Shown here: positions 12,921-21,491 of the stretch, in pieces
How positions within the stretch are numbered: position 1 is the stretch's first letter
Layout: each line of letters starts with the position of its first letter
NCBI GenBank assembly: GCA_002770955.1
Contig: PCUH01000289.1
Span: 1-21,595 of the forward strand
DNA from: Flavobacteriales bacterium CG18_big_fil_WC_8_21_14_2_50_32_9
Lineage (GTDB): Bacteria > Bacteroidota > Bacteroidia > Flavobacteriales_E > Vicingaceae
Length of the DNA: 21,595 nt
Direction of reading: 5' to 3'
The notes under the pieces: generated by a model
What the model saw: only the letters and a program-made list of their open reading frames with translations
What the model was told of the DNA's origin: nothing
Database searches by the model: none
Made by a program: the position numbers and the translations under genes

Positions 12921-15476
12921 TTAGTTATCTTCTACATCCTTTTTCTCGTCTGCTTTTTTAGCTTTTGCTTTAGCAATTGAAAATACCAAATCTTTAGTTA
13001 CAGTATCCAATTCAATTTTAATAGTATCTCCCTCTTTAATTTTTGATTGAATAATTTCTTCAGCCAATGGGTCTTCCAAGTATTTTTGGATAGCTCTTTT
13101 TAATGGGCGAGCTCCATAAGCTATATCATATCCTTTTTCGGCAATAAAATCTTTAGCATCATTAGAAAGATTTATATGATAGCCTAATTTTTCAATGCGT
13201 TGATATAAACTTTCTAATTCTATATCAATAATTTTAAAGATATCGTCTTTTGTTAAAGAGTTAAAAATAACAACGTCATCAATTCTATTTAAAAACTCAG
13301 GAGCAAATGCTTTTTTAAGTGCATTTTGAATTATTCCTGCTGAATTTTCATCAACACTTTCTTTTTTTGCTGATGTAGCAAAACCAACACCTTGTCCAAA
13401 ATCTTTTAATTGTCTAGCTCCAATGTTAGAAGTCATGATGATAATGGTATTTTTAAAGTTTATTTTTCTGCCTAAACTGTCTGTTAAAATACCATCATCT
13501 AATGCTTGAAGCAATAAATTAAATACATCTGGATGTGCTTTTTCAATTTCATCTAATAGAATAATAGAGTAGGGCTTTCTTCTCACCTTTTCTGTAAGTT
13601 GTCCACCTTCTTCATAACCAACATATCCAGGAGGAGCACCAATTAATCGAGAAACAGCAAATTTTTCCATATATTCACTCATATCTATTCTAATAAGAGC
13701 ATCATCACTATCAAAAAGATAGCGAGCAAGTACTTTTGCTAATTGCGTTTTTCCAACTCCAGTAGGTCCTAAAAAAATAAACGAACCAATAGGTTTGTTA
13801 GGGTCTTTTAAACCAGCTCGGTTACGCTGAATAGCTTTAACCACTTTTTTGATGGCTTCATTTTGTCCAATAACTTTATCATGGATTTCATCAAACATTT
13901 TGTACAGCCTGTCTCCTTCAGCTTGAGCAATTCGTTGAACAGGAACTCCTGACATCATGGAAACAACTTCAGCAACACTATCTTCGCTCACAATTTCTTT
14001 GTTGTTTTTCGTTTCTTCATCCCAAGCAACTTTTGCATCATCCAATTCCTTTAATAATTTTCTTTCTGTATCTCTGAGTTGAGCAGCCTCTTCATATTTT
14101 TGACTTTTAACTACATGATTTTTTTGTTCCTTAATATCTTCAATCTTTTTTTCAATTTCGATTATATTTTTAGGAACTTTTATGTTGATAATATGGACTC
14201 GAGAACCAGATTCGTCTAAAGCATCTATTGCTTTATCTGGAAGATGTCTATCAGTTAAATATCGATCAGTTAAGTTTACACAAGCAGCAATAGCTTCAGG
14301 AGTATAAATTACATTATGGTGTTCTTCATACTTATCTTTGATGTTGTTTAATATCTGCATTGATTCCTCTACAGTTGCTGGTTCTATTACTACTTTTTGA
14401 AACCTTCTTTCTAAGGCACCATCTTTTTCGATGTATTGTCTATACTCGTCAAGTGTGGTAGCTCCAATACATTGAAGTTCGCCCCTAGCCAAAGCAGGTT
14501 TAAACATATTAGAAGCATCTAATGAACCTGTAGCTCCTCCTGCACCAATAATAGTGTGTATTTCATCTATAAATAAAATAATATCGGGCGATTTTTCCAA
14601 CTCGTTCATTACAGCTTTCATTCGCTCTTCAAACTGACCTCTGTATTTTGTTCCAGCAACTAATGATGCTAAATCTAGTGTTACAATTCTTTTATTAAAT
14701 AAAACACGAGATACTTTTTTTTGAACAATACGAAGTGCTAATCCTTCTGCAATAGCTGATTTACCCACACCTGGTTCTCCAATTAAAATAGGGTTGTTTT
14801 TCTTTCTTCTACTTAATATTTGAGAAACTCGTTCTATCTCTTTTTCTCGACCCACAATAGGATCTAATTTTCCATCTTCGGCATATTTGGTTAAATCTCT
14901 ACCAAAATTATCTAAAACTGGAGTTTTTGATTTCGCTTCACTTCCTTTTGAAGGTCCTGCACCCATGAAACCTTTTTCACTATCGTCATCATCATCTGAA
15001 GGTGTTCCTGGAAACTCTGATTTTGGGTTAAAACTTTCCGATGAATTTAATATCATAATTTCTTCTTTTACGGTTTCATAAGTTACATTAAATTTTAATA
15101 AGGTGTTTGTTGCTATGTTTTCTTGATCTTTTAAGATAGAAAGTAGCAAATGTTCCGTTCCAATAATATTACTTTTAAGTACTTTGGCTTCCAAATAAGT
15201 AACCTTTAATACCTTTTCAGCTTGTTTTACTAATGGTAGGTTTAATATTTGACTAGGAATACCAGTTCCCATTCGAGTTGATAGTTCAACTTGTTTTCTT
15301 AAGTCTTTAGTGTTTACACCTAGTGATTCAAGAATTTTAATTGCTAAACCATTACCTTCTCTAATAATACCTAACAGAAGATGTTCAACACCAATATAGT
15401 CATGACCTAAGCGTAATGCTTCTTCTTTAGAAAAGGCAATAACATCTTTAACTTTTGCTGAGAAATTTGCATCCAT
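12921..15476 (-). CDS. clpC: ATP-dependent Clp protease ATP-binding subunit ClpC (Hsp100)
   Basis: ClpC unfolds proteins and feeds them to the ClpP peptidase. The 851 residues contain two Clp_N repeats (~3-65 and ~78-140) and an acidic linker with five Asp (161-165). The first AAA+ module has GEPGVGKS (233-240) and LFIDEIH (301-307). A UVR-type coiled region lies at ~440-485 (KYEEAAQLRD), and the second AAA+ module has GPTGVGKT (570-577) and LLDEI (640-644). The VGF tripeptide at 697-699 in DFGQGVGFATS fits the ClpP-docking loop, so it is a protease partner rather than a ClpB-type disaggregase. The UVR region instead of a long middle domain also separates it from ClpB. The tail is charged (KKADEKKDVEDN). 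No clpP, mcsA, mcsB or ctsR gene is nearby. It is divergent from gyrA and monocistronic. Confidence 0.96.
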   Translation of the reverse strand: MDANFSAKVKDVIAFSKEEALRLGHDYIGVEHLLLGIIREGNGLAIKILESLGVNTKDLRKQVELSTRMGTGIPSQILNLPLVKQAEKVLKVTYLEAKVLKSNIIGTEHLLLSILKDQENIATNTLLKFNVTYETVKEEIMILNSSESFNPKSEFPGTPSDDDDDSEKGFMGAGPSKGSEAKSKTPVLDNFGRDLTKYAEDGKLDPIVGREKEIERVSQILSRRKKNNPILIGEPGVGKSAIAEGLALRIVQKKVSRVLFNKRIVTLDLASLVAGTKYRGQFEERMKAVMNELEKSPDIILFIDEIHTIIGAGGATGSLDASNMFKPALARGELQCIGATTLDEYRQYIEKDGALERRFQKVVIEPATVEESMQILNNIKDKYEEHHNVIYTPEAIAACVNLTDRYLTDRHLPDKAIDALDESGSRVHIINIKVPKNIIEIEKKIEDIKEQKNHVVKSQKYEEAAQLRDTERKLLKELDDAKVAWDEETKNNKEIVSEDSVAEVVSMMSGVPVQRIAQAEGDRLYKMFDEIHDKVIGQNEAIKKVVKAIQRNRAGLKDPNKPIGSFIFLGPTGVGKTQLAKVLARYLFDSDDALIRIDMSEYMEKFAVSRLIGAPPGYVGYEEGGQLTEKVRRKPYSIILLDEIEKAHPDVFNLLLQALDDGILTDSLGRKINFKNTIIIMTSNIGARQLKDFGQGVGFATSAKKESVDENSAGIIQNALKKAFAPEFLNRIDDVVIFNSLTKDDIFKIIDIELESLYQRIEKLGYHINLSNDAKDFIAEKGYDIAYGARPLKRAIQKYLEDPLAEEIIQSKIKEGDTIKIELDTVTKDLVFSIAKAKAKKADEKKDVEDN

Positions 15477-15580
15477 AATTTTTTGTTTTAATTTCTTTAC
15501 TTTTTAGTTTCTAATGAATTTATATTAGCATTTAAACTAATTCATTTCACACTATAAAATTACTACTAAAATATATATAT

Positions 15581-15588
15581 CAAAAATA
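15581..15588 (-). promoter_or_regulatory. Possible promoter box of clpC
   Basis: On the minus strand TATTTTTG matches TAnnTTTG, in a very AT-rich stretch where chance matches are likely. It would imply a long leader of ~98 nt. No CIRCE-type inverted repeat or CtsR-like heptad repeat is seen between here and the clpC start. Confidence 0.3.
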
Positions 15589-15670
15589 AAAACATAGCTA
15601 TTATCATGCAGTTGACAATCATTATGTTTTTCAACAGAATTTTGTTAGTAAATAACCCCAAAAAAAACGA

Positions 15671-15699
15671 TTGAAAGAAACCTATTATTAGTACTTTCG
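15671..15699 (+). promoter_or_regulatory. Promoter of gyrA
   Basis: TTG (15671-15673), an 18-nt spacer and TACTTTCG (15692-15699) fit the Bacteroidota TTG / TAnnTTTG arrangement with one mismatch. Transcription would start near 15706, giving a ~67-nt leader. Confidence 0.6.
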
Positions 15700-15711
15700 G
15701 AAGTTCAAAAA

Positions 15712-15733
15712 AAAACCTAAAAAAATAGGTTTT
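15712..15733 (+). promoter_or_regulatory. Hairpin in the gyrA leader
   Basis: AAAACCTA (15712-15719) and TAGGTTTT (15726-15733) form an 8-bp stem with a loop of six A, followed by ATTAATT. It lies between the predicted transcript start and ATG 15773. It may be a weak attenuator or an mRNA-stabilising 5' hairpin. Confidence 0.45.
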
Positions 15734-15772
15734 ATTAATTAACTAAAGTGCTTAAAATTAATTTTAAATAAC

Positions 15773-18331
15773 ATGGCTGAAGAAGGTGAAAAAATAATTA
15801 GAATAAACATAGAAAAAGAAATGAAATCTGCCTACATTGATTATTCAATGTCGGTAATTGTATCAAGAGCTCTTCCAGACGTTAGAGATGGTTTGAAACC
15901 TGTACACAGAAGAATTTTGTTTGGTATGATGGATTTGGGAGTATATTCCAATAAGCCTTATAAGAAATCTGCTAGAATAGTAGGTGAAGTATTGGGTAAA
16001 TACCATCCGCATGGAGATACAGCTGTTTATGATTCTATGGTTCGTATGGCTCAACCTTGGTCGTTACGATATATGTTAGTTGATGGACAAGGTAACTTTG
16101 GGTCTATTGATGGTGATAGTCCTGCCGCAATGAGATATACAGAAGCACGTTTGCAAAAAATTGCAGAAGAAATGCTCTCCGATATTGAAAAAGAAACCGT
16201 TGATTTCAGTTTGAATTTTGATGATTCATTGGAAGAACCAACTGTTTTGCCAACAAGAATTCCTGCTTTATTACTTAATGGAGCATCGGGTATAGCTGTT
16301 GGGATGGCAACCAATATGGCTCCTCATAATCTAACAGAAGTTATTGATGGTACAATTGCATTTATTGATAATAGAGATATTGATATAGATAGTTTAATGG
16401 AACACATCAAAGCTCCTGATTTTCCAACTGGAGGTACTATTTATGGCTATCAAGGAGTGAAAGATGCTTTTCATACTGGTAGAGGAAGAATTGTGATGCG
16501 TGCTAAAACTGAAATTGAAGAAACCAATTCAGGTCGTTTTAGAATTATTGTAACAGAAATTCCTTACCAAGTGAACAAAGCTGATATGATTAAAAGAACA
16601 GCTGACTTGGTAAATGAAAAGAAAATTGATGGAATAACAGATATAAGAGATGAATCCGATAGAAATGGAATGCGTATTGTTTATGAATTGAAACGTGAAG
16701 CAATTCCTAATGTGGTTATGAATAATTTGTTTAAGCAAACAGCTCTACAAACCTCATTTAGTGTAAATAACATTGCTTTAGTAAAAGGTCGTCCTGTTGT
16801 TTTAAATCTAAAAGATTTAATTAGAGAGTTTGTTGAATTTAGACATGAAGTAATAGTTAGAAGAACTACTTTTGAATTAAGAAAAGCAGAAGAACGAGCT
16901 CATATTTTAGAAGGTTTAATTATTGCTTCTGATAACATTGATGAAGTAATTAAAATAATTAGAGCTTCTCAAAGCCCTGATGAAGCCAGAGAAAATTTAA
17001 TGATTCGTTTTAAACTTTCTGACATTCAATCTCGTGCTATTGTTGAAATGCGATTAAGACAATTAACTGGTCTTGAGCAAGATAAATTAAGAGCTGAATA
17101 TGAAACCATTATGGCTTTAATTGATGATTTGAAAGATATTTTAGCAAACGAAGAAAGAAGAATGCAAATTATTAAAGATGAGTTATTAGAAATAAAAGCT
17201 AAATATGGTGATGAAAGAAGAAGCATAATTGAATATGCAGGAGGAGATTTTAGCATTGAAGATATGATTCCTGACGAAACGGTTGTTGTTACTATTTCTC
17301 ACTTAGGTTATATTAAACGAACATCTTTAAATGAATATAAACTTCAAAATAGAGGAGGCGTTGGAGCAAAAGGTTCTGCAACTCGAGATGAAGATTTCTT
17401 AGAAAAACTTTTTGTAGCCACCACGCATAATTATTTATTGGTATTTACTGAAAAAGGAAAATGTTTCTGGATGCGTGTATTTGAAATACCTGAAGGAACA
17501 AAACAATCTAAAGGAAGAGCAATTCAAAACCTTATAAATATTGAATCAGATGATAAGGTGTTGACTTATATTAATGTAACAGACCTTAAAGATGAAGCAT
17601 ACATAAATAGTAATTTTATTATTATGTGTACTGAAAAAGGTGTGATTAAGAAAACTACGTTGGAAGCTTATTCAAGACCACGTGTTAACGGAATTAATGC
17701 AATTACCGTTAGAGAAGGAGATAAATTATTAGAAGCAAAATTAACTAGCGGAAAAGATGAGATTATTATGGCACTTCGCTCTGGAAAAGCCATACGTTTT
17801 AATGAATCAACTACTCGACCAATGGGAAGAAATGCTTCTGGAGTTAGAGGTATAAGATTAGCCCATGAGCAAGATGCTGTTATAGGAATGATAACCATTG
17901 ATGATGATGCTAAAAATGTGCTAGTTGTTTCTGAAAATGGATATGGAAAACGCTCTAACATTGAAGATTATAGAATTACAAACAGAGGTGGAAAAGGAGT
18001 TAAAACCCTTAATGTAACCGAAAAAACAGGTAATTTAATTGCTATTAAAGATGTTACTGACAATGATGATTTAATGATAATCAACAAATCAGGCTTAGTA
18101 ATTCGTTTGGCTATTGATAGTCTTCGTGTAATGGGAAGAGCCACACAAGGCGTTCGCTTAATCAATTTAAAAGGTAATGACCAAATTGCTGCAGTTGCAA
18201 AAGTGGAAAAAACAGAAGATGAGGACGAAGAAATAAATAACGAAATCATTGATGAAACAAACATAGACAGCTCAGATAAAGATGATAGTGAAGATGTAAA
18301 TGGCACTGATATTGATAATAATGAAGAATAA
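15773..18331 (+). CDS. gyrA: DNA gyrase subunit A
   Basis: GyrA is the DNA-cleaving subunit of gyrase, which introduces negative supercoils as A2B2. The 852 residues follow E. coli numbering closely at the N-terminus: HPHGDTAVYDSMVRM (78-92), with Thr83 and Asp87 in the quinolone-resistance region, and catalytic Tyr122 in AAMRYTEARL. The C-terminal beta-pinwheel begins near 500 and carries the GyrA-box at 525 (QNRGGVG, a variant of QRRGGKG) that wraps DNA, plus a second partial repeat NRGGKGVK. The wrapping domain identifies GyrA rather than ParC. The last ~40 residues are strongly acidic, like the regulatory tail of E. coli GyrA. Thr at 83 is a natural residue in several bacteria and does not by itself prove resistance. 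It is co-transcribed with the TPR gene 18 nt downstream. Confidence 0.97.
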   Translation: MAEEGEKIIRINIEKEMKSAYIDYSMSVIVSRALPDVRDGLKPVHRRILFGMMDLGVYSNKPYKKSARIVGEVLGKYHPHGDTAVYDSMVRMAQPWSLRYMLVDGQGNFGSIDGDSPAAMRYTEARLQKIAEEMLSDIEKETVDFSLNFDDSLEEPTVLPTRIPALLLNGASGIAVGMATNMAPHNLTEVIDGTIAFIDNRDIDIDSLMEHIKAPDFPTGGTIYGYQGVKDAFHTGRGRIVMRAKTEIEETNSGRFRIIVTEIPYQVNKADMIKRTADLVNEKKIDGITDIRDESDRNGMRIVYELKREAIPNVVMNNLFKQTALQTSFSVNNIALVKGRPVVLNLKDLIREFVEFRHEVIVRRTTFELRKAEERAHILEGLIIASDNIDEVIKIIRASQSPDEARENLMIRFKLSDIQSRAIVEMRLRQLTGLEQDKLRAEYETIMALIDDLKDILANEERRMQIIKDELLEIKAKYGDERRSIIEYAGGDFSIEDMIPDETVVVTISHLGYIKRTSLNEYKLQNRGGVGAKGSATRDEDFLEKLFVATTHNYLLVFTEKGKCFWMRVFEIPEGTKQSKGRAIQNLINIESDDKVLTYINVTDLKDEAYINSNFIIMCTEKGVIKKTTLEAYSRPRVNGINAITVREGDKLLEAKLTSGKDEIIMALRSGKAIRFNESTTRPMGRNASGVRGIRLAHEQDAVIGMITIDDDAKNVLVVSENGYGKRSNIEDYRITNRGGKGVKTLNVTEKTGNLIAIKDVTDNDDLMIINKSGLVIRLAIDSLRVMGRATQGVRLINLKGNDQIAAVAKVEKTEDEDEEINNEIIDETNIDSSDKDDSEDVNGTDIDNNEE

Positions 18332-18349
18332 ATTTTAAAAATAACACTT

Positions 18350-19612
18350 ATGAAAAAAACAATTTTAACACTTTTAGCACTAGTATCAATAACAGTACTC
18401 TCTGCTCAAAAGAATAAAGTACAAAGTGCTAATAACTATAATAATGCTTTTGAAAGAAATGGAAAATGTTCTGAAATTCAAAATGGATTGGAAGCTATTA
18501 ATTTAGCAACTCAAGATGCTTCTACTAAAGATATGTCAAAAACATGGATTTATAGAGGTAATTTGTATTATAATTTATTACTTCCAACGACAGATAAAAA
18601 CTGTAAAGACTTATATAAAGAGGCACTTGATGAAGCTACAGAATCTTATCTTAAAGGAATGGTGTTAAATTTTGAAGATGCAGCATTAAAAAAACTTGAT
18701 TTAGAGAAAGAAGCTGATTTGGTGCAATTTTTTGGAGCGTTGCAAAACAAAAGTAAAATGGAAGACCAACAATTGTTTGGAATAGCATTTTCAAGATTAC
18801 CAGGATTAGGAGGAGAATATGCCAACAAAGGAATTGGCCAATTTCAGAATAAGGATTTTAAAGGAGCTCAAGAAAGTTTTCAAAAAGGGTTGATGTTAAT
18901 TCAATTTTCAGGAAAAACAGACACCTTAATTTTATATAACTTAGCGTTAGCCTCTGAATATGCCGAAGATTTTGAAACAGCGAAACAACTTTATAATGCG
19001 TTAATTCAATTAAACTACAACATTGATGGAAATGGAGCTAGCATTTACCAATCATTAGCAAGAATCCATAAAAATGGAGGAGATAAAGAAAAATCATTTG
19101 AAACTATTAAAAAAGGAAGAAAAGCCTATCCTCAGAATCAACATTTAATTTTTGAAGAAATAGATTATTACCTACAGTCAGAAAAAGACCAAGAAGCTTT
19201 AGTAAGTTTAAATGATGCTATATCTATTGAACCAAACAACGCTTTTTTATATTATGTAAGAGGTACGGTTTATGAAAAATTAAAAGACCAAGAAAATGCT
19301 ATTGCTGATTATAAAAAATCTATAGAATTAGACTCAAAACAACATGATGCAGCATTTAACTTAGGAGCATTTTATTTCAACAAGGGAGTTGATAAAATCA
19401 ACATAGCCAATGATTTGCCTTTAAATCAATCTAAAAAGTATGAAGAAATGAAAGCTGATGCAAAAAAAGATTTTTTGTCGGCTATTCCTTATATAGAAAT
19501 GGCAAACAAAGCCAAACCAGAAGATACAGATACCGCCACTATGTTAATTAAATTATACACACAAGTTGGAGAAGATACTAAAGCAAAAGAACTAAAAGCT
19601 AAATACGAATAA
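18350..19612 (+). CDS. Exported tetratricopeptide repeat protein
   Basis: The 420-residue product begins with a signal peptide (MKKTILTLLALVSITVLSAQ, cut likely after SA). It has no lipobox, so it is probably a soluble periplasmic protein. The mature part is mostly helical with several TPR units. The clearest are at ~283-350: EALVSLNDAISIEPNNAFLY, then VRGTVYEKLKDQENAIADYK and AFNLGAFYFNKG. Earlier TPR-like helices lie at ~155-250. TPR proteins act as binding scaffolds; the partner is unknown. A TPR gene directly behind gyrA is an arrangement I associate with flavobacteria. The 18-nt gap and the terminator after it indicate a two-gene transcript with gyrA, an odd pairing of a DNA enzyme and an envelope scaffold with no evident functional link. 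Confidence 0.88.
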   Translation: MKKTILTLLALVSITVLSAQKNKVQSANNYNNAFERNGKCSEIQNGLEAINLATQDASTKDMSKTWIYRGNLYYNLLLPTTDKNCKDLYKEALDEATESYLKGMVLNFEDAALKKLDLEKEADLVQFFGALQNKSKMEDQQLFGIAFSRLPGLGGEYANKGIGQFQNKDFKGAQESFQKGLMLIQFSGKTDTLILYNLALASEYAEDFETAKQLYNALIQLNYNIDGNGASIYQSLARIHKNGGDKEKSFETIKKGRKAYPQNQHLIFEEIDYYLQSEKDQEALVSLNDAISIEPNNAFLYYVRGTVYEKLKDQENAIADYKKSIELDSKQHDAAFNLGAFYFNKGVDKINIANDLPLNQSKKYEEMKADAKKDFLSAIPYIEMANKAKPEDTDTATMLIKLYTQVGEDTKAKELKAKYE

Positions 19613-19629
19613 TTAAAACTTATTTTAGT

Positions 19630-19670
19630 AAAAAGAGAGGCTTCCTGTTTTTCAGGTAGTCTCTTTTTTT
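19630..19670 (+). terminator. Terminator of the gyrA-TPR operon
   Basis: AAAAAGAGA (19630-19638) pairs with TCTCTTTTT. An interrupted upper stem (CT, CCTG with CAGG, AG) sits around a loop of five T, and the run ends in seven T (19664-19670). It starts 18 nt after the TPR stop codon. Confidence 0.85.
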
Positions 19671-19727
19671 ATGTTATTAAATTATTTTTAGTGATTAAAA
19701 TCATCTAAATACATAAAAAAAATAGTG

Positions 19728-19735
19728 TACTTTTG
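19728..19735 (+). promoter_or_regulatory. Promoter box of the first usp gene
   Basis: TACTTTTG matches TAnnTTTG exactly. It predicts a transcript start near 19742 and a ~26-nt leader before ATG 19768. Confidence 0.6.
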
Positions 19736-19767
19736 GTTGTATATTTATTAGTATAAAACTTTTAGTT

Positions 19768-20592
19768 ATGAAAACAATACTTCTTCCAACAGATTTTTCA
19801 GAAAACTCTAAAAATGCTATTAATTGGGCTATTCAATTATACAAGAAAGAAAAAGTAAACTTCATTCTTCTTCATGCTTATTTTTCTCCTCAAGCAGGAA
19901 TGAGTTCTGTAGTTTCTATCAATGAAATTTTAAGAAAACAATCAATAAGTGATTTAAAAGATTATAAAAAGGAATTAGAAAACTCATTTAAAAATGAAAA
20001 ACATACTTTTAGTTATGAATCAATTTATGGAGATGTACTTCATGCTGTAAAAACAACCTTAGAAGGCAAAGAAAATATTTTTGTTGTTGTAGGTGCAAAA
20101 GGAATGAGTGCAGCAGAAAAATTATTTATAGGAAGTAATACTTCGGAGGTTGTAAAAGAATCATCAGCTCCAGTATTTGTTATCCCTGAAAATGTAACTT
20201 TTGATAGCATTGATAAAATTGCAATAGCTGTTGATTTTCAAAAAAATATAAAAAACGATTTGTTTCAACCAGTATTGGAAATTCTTACTAACTCAAAAGC
20301 TCAATTACGTCCTTTTTATGTTGAAGATGATGAACTTTTAATTGATAAAAAAACAGAACAAGAAATTACTAATGAATATGCAAAACAATTAAGTCAACAA
20401 CAATTTGCAATTACTAGAATCAATGAAGAAGACCCATTAACTGGTGTGCAAAAATACATTCATAGCCACAACATTGATTTATTAGTACTTGTAAATAGAA
20501 AAAAATCATTTTTTGAAAGTTTATTTCATAAGAGCTTTAGCAAACAAGTTGCATTACAAACAGACACACCATTATTAGTTCTTCACGATTAA
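19768..20592 (+). CDS. Universal stress protein, tandem Usp domains (first paralogue)
   Basis: The 274 residues contain two Usp folds. Domain 1 (~1-140) starts MKTILLPTDFSENSKNAINWA and holds the ATP-binding signature GAKG-x9-GS (GAKGMSAAEKLFIGSN), an exact match to G-2x-G-9x-G-[ST]. Domain 2 (~147-274) keeps the fold pattern (KIAIAVDF and LLVLVNRKKSF, ending TPLLVLHD) but lacks the glycines, so it probably does not bind ATP. This one-active, one-degenerate layout is usual for Bacteroidota two-domain Usp proteins. They are cytosolic and accumulate on growth arrest or stress; the molecular output is unclear. It has its own promoter box at 19728, and the paralogue follows 64 nt downstream. Confidence 0.92.
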   Translation: MKTILLPTDFSENSKNAINWAIQLYKKEKVNFILLHAYFSPQAGMSSVVSINEILRKQSISDLKDYKKELENSFKNEKHTFSYESIYGDVLHAVKTTLEGKENIFVVVGAKGMSAAEKLFIGSNTSEVVKESSAPVFVIPENVTFDSIDKIAIAVDFQKNIKNDLFQPVLEILTNSKAQLRPFYVEDDELLIDKKTEQEITNEYAKQLSQQQFAITRINEEDPLTGVQKYIHSHNIDLLVLVNRKKSFFESLFHKSFSKQVALQTDTPLLVLHD

Positions 20593-20656
20593 AAAAAAAG
20601 TCTGTCTGTAAAGTCCGATTTTTTCGTTATTAACACAATACTAAATAGAATAATAA

Positions 20657-21490
20657 ATGAAAACAATTCTACTTCCAACTGATTTTTCTGATAATGCTAA
20701 AAATGCAATACTTTATGCTATAGAATTATATAAAAACCAAGAAGTTAATTTCATTTTATTGAATGCCTATCATCCAACACATGACGATATAGCAAATACA
20801 ATAACTGGAGGTTCTTTAAATGATTTACTAAATAGAGCATCAGAAAAGCAACTTCAAGAATTAATCAACGAAATTAAAGTGAATCACAACTATAATAAAC
20901 ACCATGCTTTTAGTTATAAATCAGCATTTGGGAGTTTAGTTGAAATTTTAAGTAGATTTACCCAAAAACATCCTGTTGATTTAATTGTGTTGGGAGCCAA
21001 AGGAATGAGTGCTGTTGAAAAAATTGTTTTTGGAAGTAATACCTATGCCGTAATTAAAGAAATTGATTGCCCTGCATTGGTTATTCCAGATAACACTTTA
21101 TTTATAAAACCAGCTAACATTGGTATTGCAACTGATTTTAAAGAACTAAAAAATAAAGCTATTTTTTCTGTGTTAAAATCTATAAAGGAAGATTATCAGC
21201 CTAAAATAACTCTGTTTAATGTTACAGAAGAAGATAAATTAATAACTGACAAGGAAAATATTTTTACTAAATCTATTGCTAATCTATTAGAAATAGAACA
21301 CCTTTCATCAGATTATTTTACAAACGAAGATGTTATTTTTGGTACTAATGAATTTGTTAACCAACGAAAAATTAATCTTTTAGTGCTTATTAATAAAAAG
21401 CGTTCTTTTTTGCAAAACCTATTTCATATTAGTTTTACAAAACAAATTGCATTTCATGCTGAAGTGCCAATTTTAGTGTTACACGATTAA
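20657..21490 (+). CDS. Universal stress protein, tandem Usp domains (second paralogue)
   Basis: The 277-residue product is clearly related to the preceding gene: both start MKTILLPTDFS and share GAKGMSA-EK--FGSN/IGSN and the ending P-LVLHD. Domain 1 holds an intact ATP-binding signature (GAKGMSAVEKIVFGSN). Domain 2 (INLLVLINKKRSFLQNLFH) again lacks the glycines. An insertion near residues 40-80 (HDDIANTITGGSLNDLLNRA) differs from the first paralogue. The two proteins arose by tandem duplication and have diverged widely. The gap contains no clear promoter box and no terminator, so co-transcription with the first usp gene is likely. A dispersed repeat begins immediately after the stop. Confidence 0.92.
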   Translation: MKTILLPTDFSDNAKNAILYAIELYKNQEVNFILLNAYHPTHDDIANTITGGSLNDLLNRASEKQLQELINEIKVNHNYNKHHAFSYKSAFGSLVEILSRFTQKHPVDLIVLGAKGMSAVEKIVFGSNTYAVIKEIDCPALVIPDNTLFIKPANIGIATDFKELKNKAIFSVLKSIKEDYQPKITLFNVTEEDKLITDKENIFTKSIANLLEIEHLSSDYFTNEDVIFGTNEFVNQRKINLLVLINKKRSFLQNLFHISFTKQIAFHAEVPILVLHD

Positions 21491-21491
21491 T

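Noticed and set aside
15477..15772. CIRCE or CtsR operator upstream of clpC
   Set aside because: I looked for the 9-bp CIRCE inverted repeat and for heptad direct repeats on both strands and saw neither.
15773..16100. Quinolone resistance mutation at GyrA residue 83
   Set aside because: Thr83 occurs naturally in susceptible bacteria of other groups; resistance cannot be claimed without a matched wild type of this species.
17968..18306. Minus-strand open frame opposite the end of gyrA
   Set aside because: It mirrors the acidic, low-complexity gyrA tail, has Ser/Leu-rich composition typical of an antisense shadow, and has no promoter or conserved motif.
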